The notes beneath the pieces are model-generated. The model saw only the letters and a program-made list of their open reading frames with translations. It made no database searches and had not been told where the DNA came from. A stretch of 64,000 nucleotides of DNA from an uncultured Ruminiclostridium sp. (GTDB lineage: Bacteria > Bacillota > Clostridia > Oscillospirales > Ruminococcaceae): positions 1-64,000 of the forward strand of contig CAKSTB010000002.1 of assembly GCA_934490165.1 (NCBI GenBank). The letters run 5' to 3'. This document shows, piece by piece, positions 51,995-59,839 of the stretch (its first letter is position 1; the number at the start of each line of letters is the position of its first letter). A program made the translations under genes and the position numbers.

Positions 51995-52538
51995 AAGAAA
52001 GCCTATAGTTCTTGTTTTTGCAGGTCCTAACGGTTCCGGCAAAAGTACTGTTACAACATATTTTGACAAAGTCGGCACTTATACAAACGCTGATGATATA
52101 GTTGCGGCTACCGGAATGGATAATATAGAAGCGGCTCGTCTTGTCGATGAAATGAGATACCGATCTATTGAGCGAAAAGAAGATTTTACTTTTGAAACCG
52201 TTCTTTCTTCACACTATAAACTTGATATTCTGAAGAAAGCCAAAAAAGAGGGATATTTCATCAAATGTTTCTTCATATTAACAGTAGATGCATCTGTAAA
52301 TGTTGCCAGAGTGTCAGCAAGAGTAGCTTCAGGTGGACATAATGTTGATGAAAATTTAATCAGAGCACGATATGTCAAATCTCTTAATAATATTAAAGAA
52401 CTTATGAAAATATGTGACATAATGCATGTTTATGATAATACCATTGAGCCTGTCCGAATTATACGAAAACACAAAGATGAAATTTCCATATATCCCAATG
52501 ATTTGTGGAGTGAAGAAATGATACTTGATCTGCTTTAA
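51987..52538 (+). CDS. Zeta toxin-like P-loop kinase
   Basis: A 183-residue zeta/PezT-family protein. Walker A is VFAGPNGSGKSTVTTYF; the segment NADDIVAATGMDNIEAARLVDEM, then FTFETVLSS, follows the arrangement of zeta kinases where an Asp and Glu position the sugar substrate; RVSARVASGGHNVDENLIRARY carries the conserved Arg residues. Zeta toxins phosphorylate UDP-N-acetylglucosamine and block wall synthesis. It is shorter than typical zeta (about 270). SD is GGAGA. Confidence 0.85.
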   Translation: MSERKPIVLVFAGPNGSGKSTVTTYFDKVGTYTNADDIVAATGMDNIEAARLVDEMRYRSIERKEDFTFETVLSSHYKLDILKKAKKEGYFIKCFFILTVDASVNVARVSARVASGGHNVDENLIRARYVKSLNNIKELMKICDIMHVYDNTIEPVRIIRKHKDEISIYPNDLWSEEMILDLL

Positions 52539-52593
52539 TCATAAAATGCAATTATGCCCTCTGCTTTTCTGTTCACTGTAATGAAAATTTGAC

Positions 52594-52656
52594 ATACCCA
52601 TATCAAAAATCAGAATACCCATAAATATTGACATTACCCCTAAAAGGTGATATAAA
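52594..52656 (+). promoter_or_regulatory. gldA promoter with upstream direct repeats
   Basis: TTGACA (52628-52633), 17 nt, TATAAA (52651-52656). Upstream, ATACCCATA occurs at 52594-52602 and again at 52615-52623, 21 bp apart, with a related ATTACCCC inside the spacer; these are candidate regulator sites on one helix face. Confidence 0.6.
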
Positions 52657-52718
52657 TAAATCGTAAAAACGGATATGATATCCGCAGTTACTTATAAATC
52701 CACGGAGGTGCTTCAATT

Positions 52719-53816
52719 ATGATGGGAAGACTCAGAGCGATGCGCGAGCCGCTCAAATATGTTCAGGGCAGAGATGCTCTTCTTAAATTCCATGAAGAGA
52801 TGGGTTATATGGGCAAACGTTGGCTGTTTATATGCTCAAACAGCGGTTACAAGGCTTGCCACGACAAGATTGAAAAGAGCTTCGAGGGTCTTGACGACTA
52901 CAGACGTTATGAGGTATTCGGCGGAATATCAAGCAACGGTGAAATAAACAAGATGAAAGCTATTGTCGAGCAGGACAATATCGATACGGTAGTAGCCGTA
53001 GGCGGCGGCAGTGCCGTTGATACAGCAAAGGCTACCGCATATTACAGCGGCAGACACATTGTGATCGTGCCTACCGTTGCGGCTACGGACGCTCCCTGCA
53101 CAGGTCTTTCGGTAATTTACAACGATGACCACAGCTTTGACAAGTACCTGTTCTACCCCACCAATCCCGACGCTGTAATGGTCGATACGACCGTTATTGC
53201 CAATGCACCTGTTAAATTTCTTATCGCAGGTATGGGCGATGCACTCGGCACATATTTTGAGGGTCGCGCTTCTATCCGTACAGAGTCCGCAAGCCTTGAG
53301 GGTACAGGTATCACAAGAGCAGGACAAGCGCTTGCACGTCTTTGCTACGATACGCTCCGTGAATACGGCAAGCAGGCTATTGAGGCTTGTAAGGTACACG
53401 CCGTCACTCCCGCGCTTGAGAATATCGTTGAGGCTAATGTTTACCTCTCCGGTGTCGGTGCGGATAACGTAAACTGTGCCGCCGCCCATTCGTTCTACAA
53501 CGGCGTAACTTCTCTCGGAATAAAGCACGCAGATCACGGCTGCTGCGTTGCACTCGGCACACTTGTACAGCTCGTGCTTGAGGGTGCACCCAAGGAAGAA
53601 TTCAAGGAAGTACAGGACTTCTGCCTTGAGGTAGGACTTCCCGTAACTCTTGAAGAGATCGGCGTTACCACGCCTGAGCAGGTTAAGACGATCTCCGAGA
53701 ACGCTTGTATCCCCGGCGAAACTATCCACAACCTTGCAGGCGATGTACAGCCCGTTGAGCTGTATGACGCTATTATGCAGGCTGACGCTATGGGTAAGAT
53801 TGCACTCGGTAAGTAA
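52719..53816 (+). CDS. gldA: Glycerol dehydrogenase
   Basis: A 365-residue iron/zinc-dependent family III alcohol dehydrogenase that oxidises glycerol to dihydroxyacetone with NAD. NAD binding: VVAVGGGSAVDTAKATAYY; metal ligands: Asp in AGMGDALGTYFEG, His in AAAHSFYNG and His in IKHADHG. Segments PTVAATDAPCTGLSVIY are typical of GldA. SD is GGAGG 9 nt before ATG 52719. Single-gene unit; dihydroxyacetone kinase genes are not adjacent. Confidence 0.93.
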   Translation: MMGRLRAMREPLKYVQGRDALLKFHEEMGYMGKRWLFICSNSGYKACHDKIEKSFEGLDDYRRYEVFGGISSNGEINKMKAIVEQDNIDTVVAVGGGSAVDTAKATAYYSGRHIVIVPTVAATDAPCTGLSVIYNDDHSFDKYLFYPTNPDAVMVDTTVIANAPVKFLIAGMGDALGTYFEGRASIRTESASLEGTGITRAGQALARLCYDTLREYGKQAIEACKVHAVTPALENIVEANVYLSGVGADNVNCAAAHSFYNGVTSLGIKHADHGCCVALGTLVQLVLEGAPKEEFKEVQDFCLEVGLPVTLEEIGVTTPEQVKTISENACIPGETIHNLAGDVQPVELYDAIMQADAMGKIALGK

Positions 53817-53836
53817 ACCGAACACTTTATAAACAG

Positions 53837-54440
53837 TTTGTGACTGTGACACGACCTGGAAAAAAAGTGAGTCGAAGCGCAAAGAATAGTGCGCTCGGCT
53901 CACTTTTTGATATAGTACACTTTTATTATACCGTTTTGGTAATTAACGCTGATAGCAAGCTACCGATAGTTCTGTTTGTCGGACAGCACTTCTCGGGTTC
54001 GCTATTCTGTGCGATAACGTTGCTGCTATGTGTGAGGGAGACAACCCAAGGGGAGAGAGGAAGGCGCTCCAAAGGCGCTTTCCCCTCTCCCCTTAGGTTT
54101 TCTCCCTCACTCTCCCACTTTCCTGACCTCTCTCCTCTTCTGCCATAATGGGGTGTTGGAGATAAGACACACAAACGATTGCGTTTGAAAAGCCGGTATA
54201 AGCGGGACGCTCCACTCTGTTCGACCCGGGGGACTGTACAGATATCTAGGGATAGTGCGTTTTTGGAAGTTTCGGTGATAATGCAGTTGTATTGATTTAC
54301 TCACGAAATTATTAACAACTTATCGGTGTGGAAGCTGTTTTCAGCGATGCCGGCACTATATTTATTGTTTTGACGTTTTTACAATATATTGCATTGTAAT
54401 TTTAATGTAATTTGATAAGCTGAAGAATTATGTCACAGCG
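53837..54440. repeat. Structured non-coding element, copy 2
   Basis: About 600 nt without a credible gene, matching 24828-25425 in blocks at almost constant spacing. The left hairpin (53862-53912) has GTGAG/CTCAC and GCGC/GCGC arms with A7 before and T5 after, so it can end gldA transcription and also a leftward transcript. The main hairpin (54032-54110) pairs GTGAGGGA with TCCCTCAC, AACC with GGTT, and then AGGGGAGAGAGGA with a matching far arm. It lies directly after gldA. Confidence 0.7.
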
Positions 54441-54503
54441 CCTTTGTTTTGAGAAAAATTCAACCATAGTGAGAACCGCCACTGACCGCTTTGCCGCTGT
54501 CGA

Positions 54504-54549
54504 AAAAGGAGCTGTAACGAAACGTGAAAATTCCGTCACAGCTCCTTTT
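54504..54549 (-). terminator. Terminator after the HD gene
   Basis: AAAAGGAGCTGT pairs with ACAGCTCCTTTT, with T5 on the minus strand, just downstream of the 54555 stop. The stretch 54441-54503 holds nothing recognisable. Confidence 0.75.
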
Positions 54550-54554
54550 AAATA

Positions 54555-55175
54555 TCAGTCAAGGAAATACGAGGCTTCCATATCCGCCGTGCTCAGTGCA
54601 AATGCAAGCGGGAACATCTCAAATGCCTTTCCTACGTTGTTTACGTTCTCTTCTCCCGAAAATCCCATATGATAGCGGATAGCAAACGCCTCCTCGCGGG
54701 TAAGCCGCATAAAGCCCGTTATCATATAAACGGACTTTTCGCCGTGTCCGTAAGGCAGTTTATCGTCAAAGAAGTATGTAGGCACCTTATCCCACTGCCC
54801 TGTCTGCTCATTCTTGACGTTGCGCGTACCTCTTGTATAAACGTCCACCTTGCATATGTCGTGCAGAAGAGCGCATATAGCCATAGTTTCCTCGCTTGCA
54901 GTGAGCTTGTACATATCACGCACACGCTCGCGTTCAAGATACGCCTTGAAGCAGTGATATACATTCAGTGAATGCTGTGCAAGACCGCCGTCATACGAGC
55001 CGTGAAAGCGTGTACTTGCGGGCGCGATAAAGAAGTCGCTCTTGTTTACAAGATAGTCGAGCAGCTTTTCAATACCGTCCCTGTGAACGTGCTTTGCAAA
55101 AATATCGAGTATCTCCTGCTTGTTGCCTTCTATCTGTTCGGGTGTCAGCACCTTGTTTTCTGTGTTAAGTGGCAT
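54555..55175 (-). CDS. HD-domain phosphohydrolase
   Basis: A 206-residue HD-superfamily protein of unknown substrate. Metal-site motifs: FHGSYDGGLAQHSLNVY (His), ICALLHDICKVD (His-Asp), YGHGEKS (His) and IRYHMGF (His). Such proteins act on nucleotides or RNA ends (the YhaM group is similar), but no OB domain is present. The start ATG 55175 has AGGAG upstream. The gene is separated from the bactofilin by a 200-bp repeat-flanked stretch. Confidence 0.82.
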   Translation of the reverse strand: MPLNTENKVLTPEQIEGNKQEILDIFAKHVHRDGIEKLLDYLVNKSDFFIAPASTRFHGSYDGGLAQHSLNVYHCFKAYLERERVRDMYKLTASEETMAICALLHDICKVDVYTRGTRNVKNEQTGQWDKVPTYFFDDKLPYGHGEKSVYMITGFMRLTREEAFAIRYHMGFSGEENVNNVGKAFEMFPLAFALSTADMEASYFLD

Positions 55176-55197
55176 AATAATTCTCCTGAGTCAGCAA

Positions 55198-55417
55198 AAG
55201 CCCCGCATAGCAGGGCTACAATCTGTCGAAAAATCTTTTTGTTATTTTTTATAATAGGGGTCGCAGGGGCAAAGCCCCCGGCAGGGACTAGGGGCGGCAG
55301 CCCCAGCAATATAGCCCCTTCCCAGGGGGAAGGGGTTTGGGGTTAGGGATAGAGAATTTGCTCTATTTATATAAAAACAAATTATTTCTACAAGCTGAAG
55401 CCCCGCATAGCAGGGCT
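55198..55417. repeat. 20-bp direct repeats flanking a G/C-hairpin insert
   Basis: The 20-mer AAGCCCCGCATAGCAGGGCT occurs at 55198-55217 and 55398-55417, exactly 200 bp apart. The 180 bp between hold clustered hairpins: GGGGC-aaa-GCCCC, GGGGC-ggca-GCCCC, and CCCCTT-ccca-GGGGGAAGGGG. Each repeat is itself a small hairpin (AGCCC/GGGCT). No gene is seen. Confidence 0.8.
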
Positions 55418-55435
55418 GAATGTTAAATAATATGC

Positions 55436-56443
55436 TTATTCTCCGAGCGCTATGCTTTCGGGGAAGATGTTTGCGCTTTCGTCCTTTGAAAGGTAAGTCG
55501 TTGTTACAAAACCGTTTATCACCGCACCGTCCGATATAGCGATAGAACCTGCCTTGATATCACCGATTATAACAGAATCCCTGTCAAGCTGTATCTTGCC
55601 TGAGATCTCGATATTACCCTTTATCTTACCGTTGAGCTGAGCTACCTGAGATGTGAGATCACCTATCAGCATAGAGTCATTTGCCATTATAGCCTGACCC
55701 TTAAGGCGAACATTGCCCTGGATAGCGGAGTTTTTCATGCTGATGTTATCGCAGGTGAGGTCGCCTACGACCTTGCCGTTTATATTGATATTCTTGGTGG
55801 TTTCAACATTGCCCTTTATATTGCCGTCTATCTTCATATCGGCGAATGAACGTACATTGCCGTCGATCATCGTGTTCTTTGAGATAACCGTCATTTCCTG
55901 AGCGCTGTCTGCTCTAATACTACCTGCAAAGGGTGTACCGCCAAAGCCCGATCCGCCGTTATCCTGTGCAAAACTGCCGCTCTGCGAATTCTGCATATTC
56001 TGTGCGAAGCCGTTATTCTGATTGTTCTGCATACCCTGATTAAAGCTGTTATCCTGCACGTTCTGAGCAAATCCCGCATTCTGAGCGTTCTGTGCATTCT
56101 GCATATTCTGAGCAAAGCTGCTGTTCTGATTATACTGCTCATTCATATCACGGGCTATACGCTGTGAAAAATCCTGTCCGGCATTCTGTCCCGCAAAGCC
56201 GCCGTTAGCCGCTGTACCCGGCTGTACATTCTGAACGTTCTGCTCCTGAGCATTTCCCGCAAAAGTCTGTGAGGACTGCACATTGTCCTGCTTTGGCTGT
56301 GCATTCTGTGCAGGCTCACCCGACTGTGCATCGGCAGTATCATTCATATATGCCGCAACGTCCTTGACCTCTTTGCGGTTTTCGGACGATCTGGGATTTG
56401 TAAGCTCCTTCATAGCCTGCGAAAAATTATCCTTGATTCCCAT
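55436..56443 (-). CDS. Bactofilin with Gln/Asn-rich N-terminal region
   Basis: A 335-residue polymer-forming cytoskeletal protein. Residues about 185-320 are the bactofilin beta-helix (MTVISKNTMIDGNVRSFADMKIDGNIKGNVETTKNININGKVVGDL), with strict short repeats. The first 180 residues are disordered and rich in Gln, Asn, Ala and Phe, with motifs such as FAQNMQNAQ and NNGFAQN repeated. Bactofilins form filaments that guide wall synthesis or shape. SD is AAAGGGA. It follows a membrane polysaccharide deacetylase gene, 29 nt apart, so a joint wall role is plausible. Confidence 0.93.
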   Translation of the reverse strand: MGIKDNFSQAMKELTNPRSSENRKEVKDVAAYMNDTADAQSGEPAQNAQPKQDNVQSSQTFAGNAQEQNVQNVQPGTAANGGFAGQNAGQDFSQRIARDMNEQYNQNSSFAQNMQNAQNAQNAGFAQNVQDNSFNQGMQNNQNNGFAQNMQNSQSGSFAQDNGGSGFGGTPFAGSIRADSAQEMTVISKNTMIDGNVRSFADMKIDGNIKGNVETTKNININGKVVGDLTCDNISMKNSAIQGNVRLKGQAIMANDSMLIGDLTSQVAQLNGKIKGNIEISGKIQLDRDSVIIGDIKAGSIAISDGAVINGFVTTTYLSKDESANIFPESIALGE

Positions 56444-56472
56444 TGTTATCCCTTTCTTGAAATCAGAATTAT

Positions 56473-57579
56473 TTATTGAAATTGGATCGGTTCGGTCTTC
56501 TGCGAAAGACTGCCGAATTTATATCCTTTACCTTTAAGTGCCTTGATGATATCTTCTATCACAAGCACAGTATTGTCGCGGTCGCCTGTATTGTGGAACA
56601 GTATCACGGGAGTCGAAAACTCCTGCGCGTCTGCGAGCACGTTTGTGTAAAGTGTTGTCCAGCCGTAGCCCTGCCAGTCGTTGCTGTCCACGTTCCAGTC
56701 GAAATATGTAAATCCTCTGCGGTTCATCTCCGCAATTATATCGTCACGCGTATCTGCGTTGTAGTCGTTTATGCTACCGCCGGGAAATCTGTATATATCG
56801 GGTGCTTTTCCCGTTGCTTCAAGAACTATGTCGTACGCTTCCTTGAAATCATCAAGAAATGCGTCGACCGAGGCATATATCTTTTCATAATCGTGAGAAG
56901 CGGAATGGATACCTATCGTATGTCCCGCGTCACTTATTTCTTTGAGTAATGAATAACAGTATTCTGTCCGCTCGGGAACAACAAAGAATGTTGCCTTTAC
57001 GTTTTCCTGTCGTAAATAATACAGCAGATTCTCTGTCAGCACCGAAGGTCCGTCATCGAAGGTGAGATATACGGTATCTGCACTGTCCTCATATCCGCCG
57101 TCATATTTATCCGCATAAAGCTCGGGATAAAGCTCTGTATATGACTTGTCGGCTTCACTGCCGACCTCGGAATTTTCACTGCTTTCGGGTACGCTTACCG
57201 GTTCTTTTGTAGTATCCGGTGTGGTTTCGGACTGTGATGAGGGATCAACCTGTGATGAAGCATCGGACTCCGAATTCCATATCGACACCGGTGCAGAGTT
57301 TAATTCGGCAGGCTTGCTTTCGGTCACAGAAGGCTCCGCCTTTTTTGTATTCTCCGCCGAGCTCTTGCTGTCAGCGGAATTATCGGAACTTTCTGTCACC
57401 GAAGACGATATATCCTGTGCCGACAGGCACGAATTGAGCCTGTCTATCTCTGCCGACTTTTTGCCGTTGTCTACAGCAAGAAGAATACAAAGCACCGTAG
57501 GCACGATTATAAGCAAAGCCGTAACAGTCAGTATCAGATGCTTGAAAAATCTGACGCTACCGAAATACAAGCGCACCAC
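56473..57579 (-). CDS. Membrane-anchored polysaccharide deacetylase
   Basis: A 368-residue protein with an N-terminal TM helix (HLILTVTALLIIVPTVLCIL), a Ser/Glu/Pro-rich linker (about 45-155) and a NodB domain with VYLTFDDGPSV (Asp-Asp), IGIHSASHDY (zinc His), RFPGGSIND and VILFHNTGDRD. It should deacetylate peptidoglycan GlcNAc/MurNAc or another wall polymer outside the membrane. The start is one of two GTGs (57579, 57576) or TTG 57570 after AAAGGGG; which is used is uncertain. It is in line with the bactofilin. Confidence 0.9.
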   Translation of the reverse strand: MVRLYFGSVRFFKHLILTVTALLIIVPTVLCILLAVDNGKKSAEIDRLNSCLSAQDISSSVTESSDNSADSKSSAENTKKAEPSVTESKPAELNSAPVSIWNSESDASSQVDPSSQSETTPDTTKEPVSVPESSENSEVGSEADKSYTELYPELYADKYDGGYEDSADTVYLTFDDGPSVLTENLLYYLRQENVKATFFVVPERTEYCYSLLKEISDAGHTIGIHSASHDYEKIYASVDAFLDDFKEAYDIVLEATGKAPDIYRFPGGSINDYNADTRDDIIAEMNRRGFTYFDWNVDSNDWQGYGWTTLYTNVLADAQEFSTPVILFHNTGDRDNTVLVIEDIIKALKGKGYKFGSLSQKTEPIQFQ

Positions 57580-57600
57580 TCCCCTTTGACATATATCAGT

Positions 57601-57629
57601 ATCATACTATATTTATCGTGTTTTGTCAA
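57601..57629 (-). promoter_or_regulatory. Promoter of the deacetylase-bactofilin unit
   Basis: Minus strand TTGACA (57629-57624), 17 nt, TATGAT (57606-57601), 22 nt before the coding start. Confidence 0.75.
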
Positions 57630-57767
57630 GTAAAGTCGAACAATGTGAAGAAATTTCCGTAAATTTTTTCTCACTGTACAGCTATATATACCACAGCTAT
57701 ATTTGTCGCTTTTTGCTAAATTTGAGCGCAAAAATTTATTGAAATTCTATAAAATGCGAAATATCGG

Positions 57768-57796
57768 TTGTAAAAAATGCTCAAATGTATTATAAT
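57768..57796 (+). promoter_or_regulatory. Promoter of the SNF2-like/GHKL operon
   Basis: TTGTAA (57768-57773), 17 nt, TATAAT (57791-57796), 54 nt before GTG 57850. Confidence 0.65.
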
Positions 57797-57849
57797 AGTT
57801 ATATTATTCAGCCCGCCTTGTGTACGCGGGCAGAGCGGAGGGTGATCTA

Positions 57850-59838
57850 GTGAATACCGAAGAGATCAAATGGATATCGTACTATGGCAAAGATATCAGT
57901 GCAATTAGCTGTTCTTTTCACGAAAAGTTAAATAAATTCGGCTTTTGCCTTGTCCTTGACGAATACGGAGCGGACAAAGCGACAAAGGCTCAGATAAGCA
58001 TACTTGATACAGTACTCGAAAAGCAGGCACCCAATATCCTGCTGATATGCCCGCGACACCTTATGCACAGCTGGTACCGCTCGGTAGTAACCTCAAACGG
58101 TGTCGATTTCAAGATGATATCGGGCTCGTCAAAGGCTATCACCTACTTTAACGAAAACGCGTCAAATACATATATAATCGCAGAAGAAGCGCTTGAAGCC
58201 GACAATCCTCTGATACAGAAGTTTGCCGATGCGGGTCTTACATGGGATCTTGTCATAATCGATGCCGGGCTTAGCACCTCGGGAATGCACTGTGAGCTTT
58301 ATACCGGGCATATACGCGCAAAGGCTGAAAAGCTTGTGGTACTTAGCCCTGTTCCCTGCGGCTATACTCAGAGCTATGACGAGATAAAGGGGCTTGTAAA
58401 GAGCCTTCTCGCAGATGAGAGCAAGGCGGCGGCAGTTGACGGCATAAGCTTTGACGAAAAGACTATCTGCTTCAACCCCGATACGCCGGTAATGCGCTAT
58501 TTTGACAAATCCGTATACAACGGCGAGGTGTCAAGAAACGTTACAATGCTTGAATATGAGTTCTCGCAGGATTTCATTTCGAATTCGCGAAGGCTCATTG
58601 ATATAAAAACAGGACTTCCGCTGTACGCCCAGGGCGGCAACATTTTTGAGGAATACGGTCTTGAAGCGAAAAAGATCTACACCAAGCCCACCTACAACAT
58701 AGCCGATGTTCAGGAATTACGCGATGTCGACAAAAAGCTTGACTGCTTCCTCACAAAGCTTGACGAGGTGCTGAAAGGCTCGGAAAACCGTGCTGTGGTA
58801 TACTGCGTAACAGGTTCTACTATCTTGTATCTGAAAAAGGTGATTTCCGCCCTGTATCCGAATATCAACGGACTGCTCAAGATCGACAGAGGCGATATCT
58901 TCAACACAAGATACGATAACTTCACAAACGACACCCGCGACAACGCAAGGATAGTTCTTACCGTTGACAAAATAGGTTCTATAAACCCGCAGGTCAAGAG
59001 CTTTACGCACATATTCAACTATGAACTCCCCGACAGCCCCGTTATATTCGAACAGCGTGCCGCACGTCACGGCGGAAAGAACGAACAGTCAAGAGAATTT
59101 ATCGTATTCTCCGACAAGAACAAGCTGTTCGATTCGAGAATGCTGTCAAAGGTGCTCTTCGGCAAAATATACAAGAGCATAGTTGCGGGACTTCCCGGCA
59201 GAAACGTGCTGTTTGACATTCCGGGTGCCGCACAGCTGATAACGGACGGCATAAGGGATCTGCAGTATGTATGCTCATACACAGGCGAGGTTTCAAACTG
59301 CCACGATGTGATCACCCAGTTCAGGAGCGATTATAACATATCGCCGTCAATAGATATCGCTACTGCGGCAAAGACGCACGAGTATACAAAGCTGAAGCTC
59401 GACAAGATATACCGTGCCTTCGGCATTGAAAACAGGATAAAAGAAAATACCTCGACCGAGGAAAAGGTGCTGAAGCCCATGATAAAGGAAGCGCTGGAGC
59501 GTTTCGGCGGCTCACTGCTTTATCTTGACGAACAGCAGCATATAGTTGCACTCGGCGGAGCACAGCTTGAGGAGAGCCTTTACAGCGAGCAGTTCCGGGC
59601 ATATAAGGAGCGTTGTTCCACAGATGATATTTCATCGGGCATTCGCGCCGCAGAAAAGGCATTTGAGAATTTCATTACCGATAACAAGAGCGCAGAGCTG
59701 CGTTTATGCGTAAATGAGCTCCCCGACACGGTAAAGATGCCTGTATTGCTTAATTCGTGGCGGTATCTCACCGACAACTTTATGATACAGGAAACTTTCA
59801 GACAATTTATGAAAAAATACAATGAGGGAGTGATGTAA
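57850..59838 (+). CDS. Degenerate SNF2-like helicase-fold protein
   Basis: A 662-residue protein with the outline of a SNF2/DEAD-type ATPase but without intact motifs. LVLDEYGADKAT (about 35-45) sits where SNF2 has ADEMGLGKT, so the P-loop lacks its GKT; NILLICPRHLMHSWYRSV matches motif Ia; WDLVIIDAGLS replaces DEAH; KLVVLSPVPCG matches the S/TATP position; RAVVYCVTGSTILYLKKVI and FEQRAARHGGKNEQ (about 400-413) correspond to the second lobe, with motif VI altered. ATPase activity is doubtful; a structural or DNA-binding role is likelier. GGAGGG before GTG 57850 sets the start. Its stop is one nt before the next gene. Confidence 0.6.
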   Translation: MNTEEIKWISYYGKDISAISCSFHEKLNKFGFCLVLDEYGADKATKAQISILDTVLEKQAPNILLICPRHLMHSWYRSVVTSNGVDFKMISGSSKAITYFNENASNTYIIAEEALEADNPLIQKFADAGLTWDLVIIDAGLSTSGMHCELYTGHIRAKAEKLVVLSPVPCGYTQSYDEIKGLVKSLLADESKAAAVDGISFDEKTICFNPDTPVMRYFDKSVYNGEVSRNVTMLEYEFSQDFISNSRRLIDIKTGLPLYAQGGNIFEEYGLEAKKIYTKPTYNIADVQELRDVDKKLDCFLTKLDEVLKGSENRAVVYCVTGSTILYLKKVISALYPNINGLLKIDRGDIFNTRYDNFTNDTRDNARIVLTVDKIGSINPQVKSFTHIFNYELPDSPVIFEQRAARHGGKNEQSREFIVFSDKNKLFDSRMLSKVLFGKIYKSIVAGLPGRNVLFDIPGAAQLITDGIRDLQYVCSYTGEVSNCHDVITQFRSDYNISPSIDIATAAKTHEYTKLKLDKIYRAFGIENRIKENTSTEEKVLKPMIKEALERFGGSLLYLDEQQHIVALGGAQLEESLYSEQFRAYKERCSTDDISSGIRAAEKAFENFITDNKSAELRLCVNELPDTVKMPVLLNSWRYLTDNFMIQETFRQFMKKYNEGVM

Positions 59839-59839
59839 G

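Noticed and set aside
53840..54148. 102-codon frame in element copy 2
   Set aside because: No counterpart in copy 1, no SD, and it crosses the conserved hairpins.
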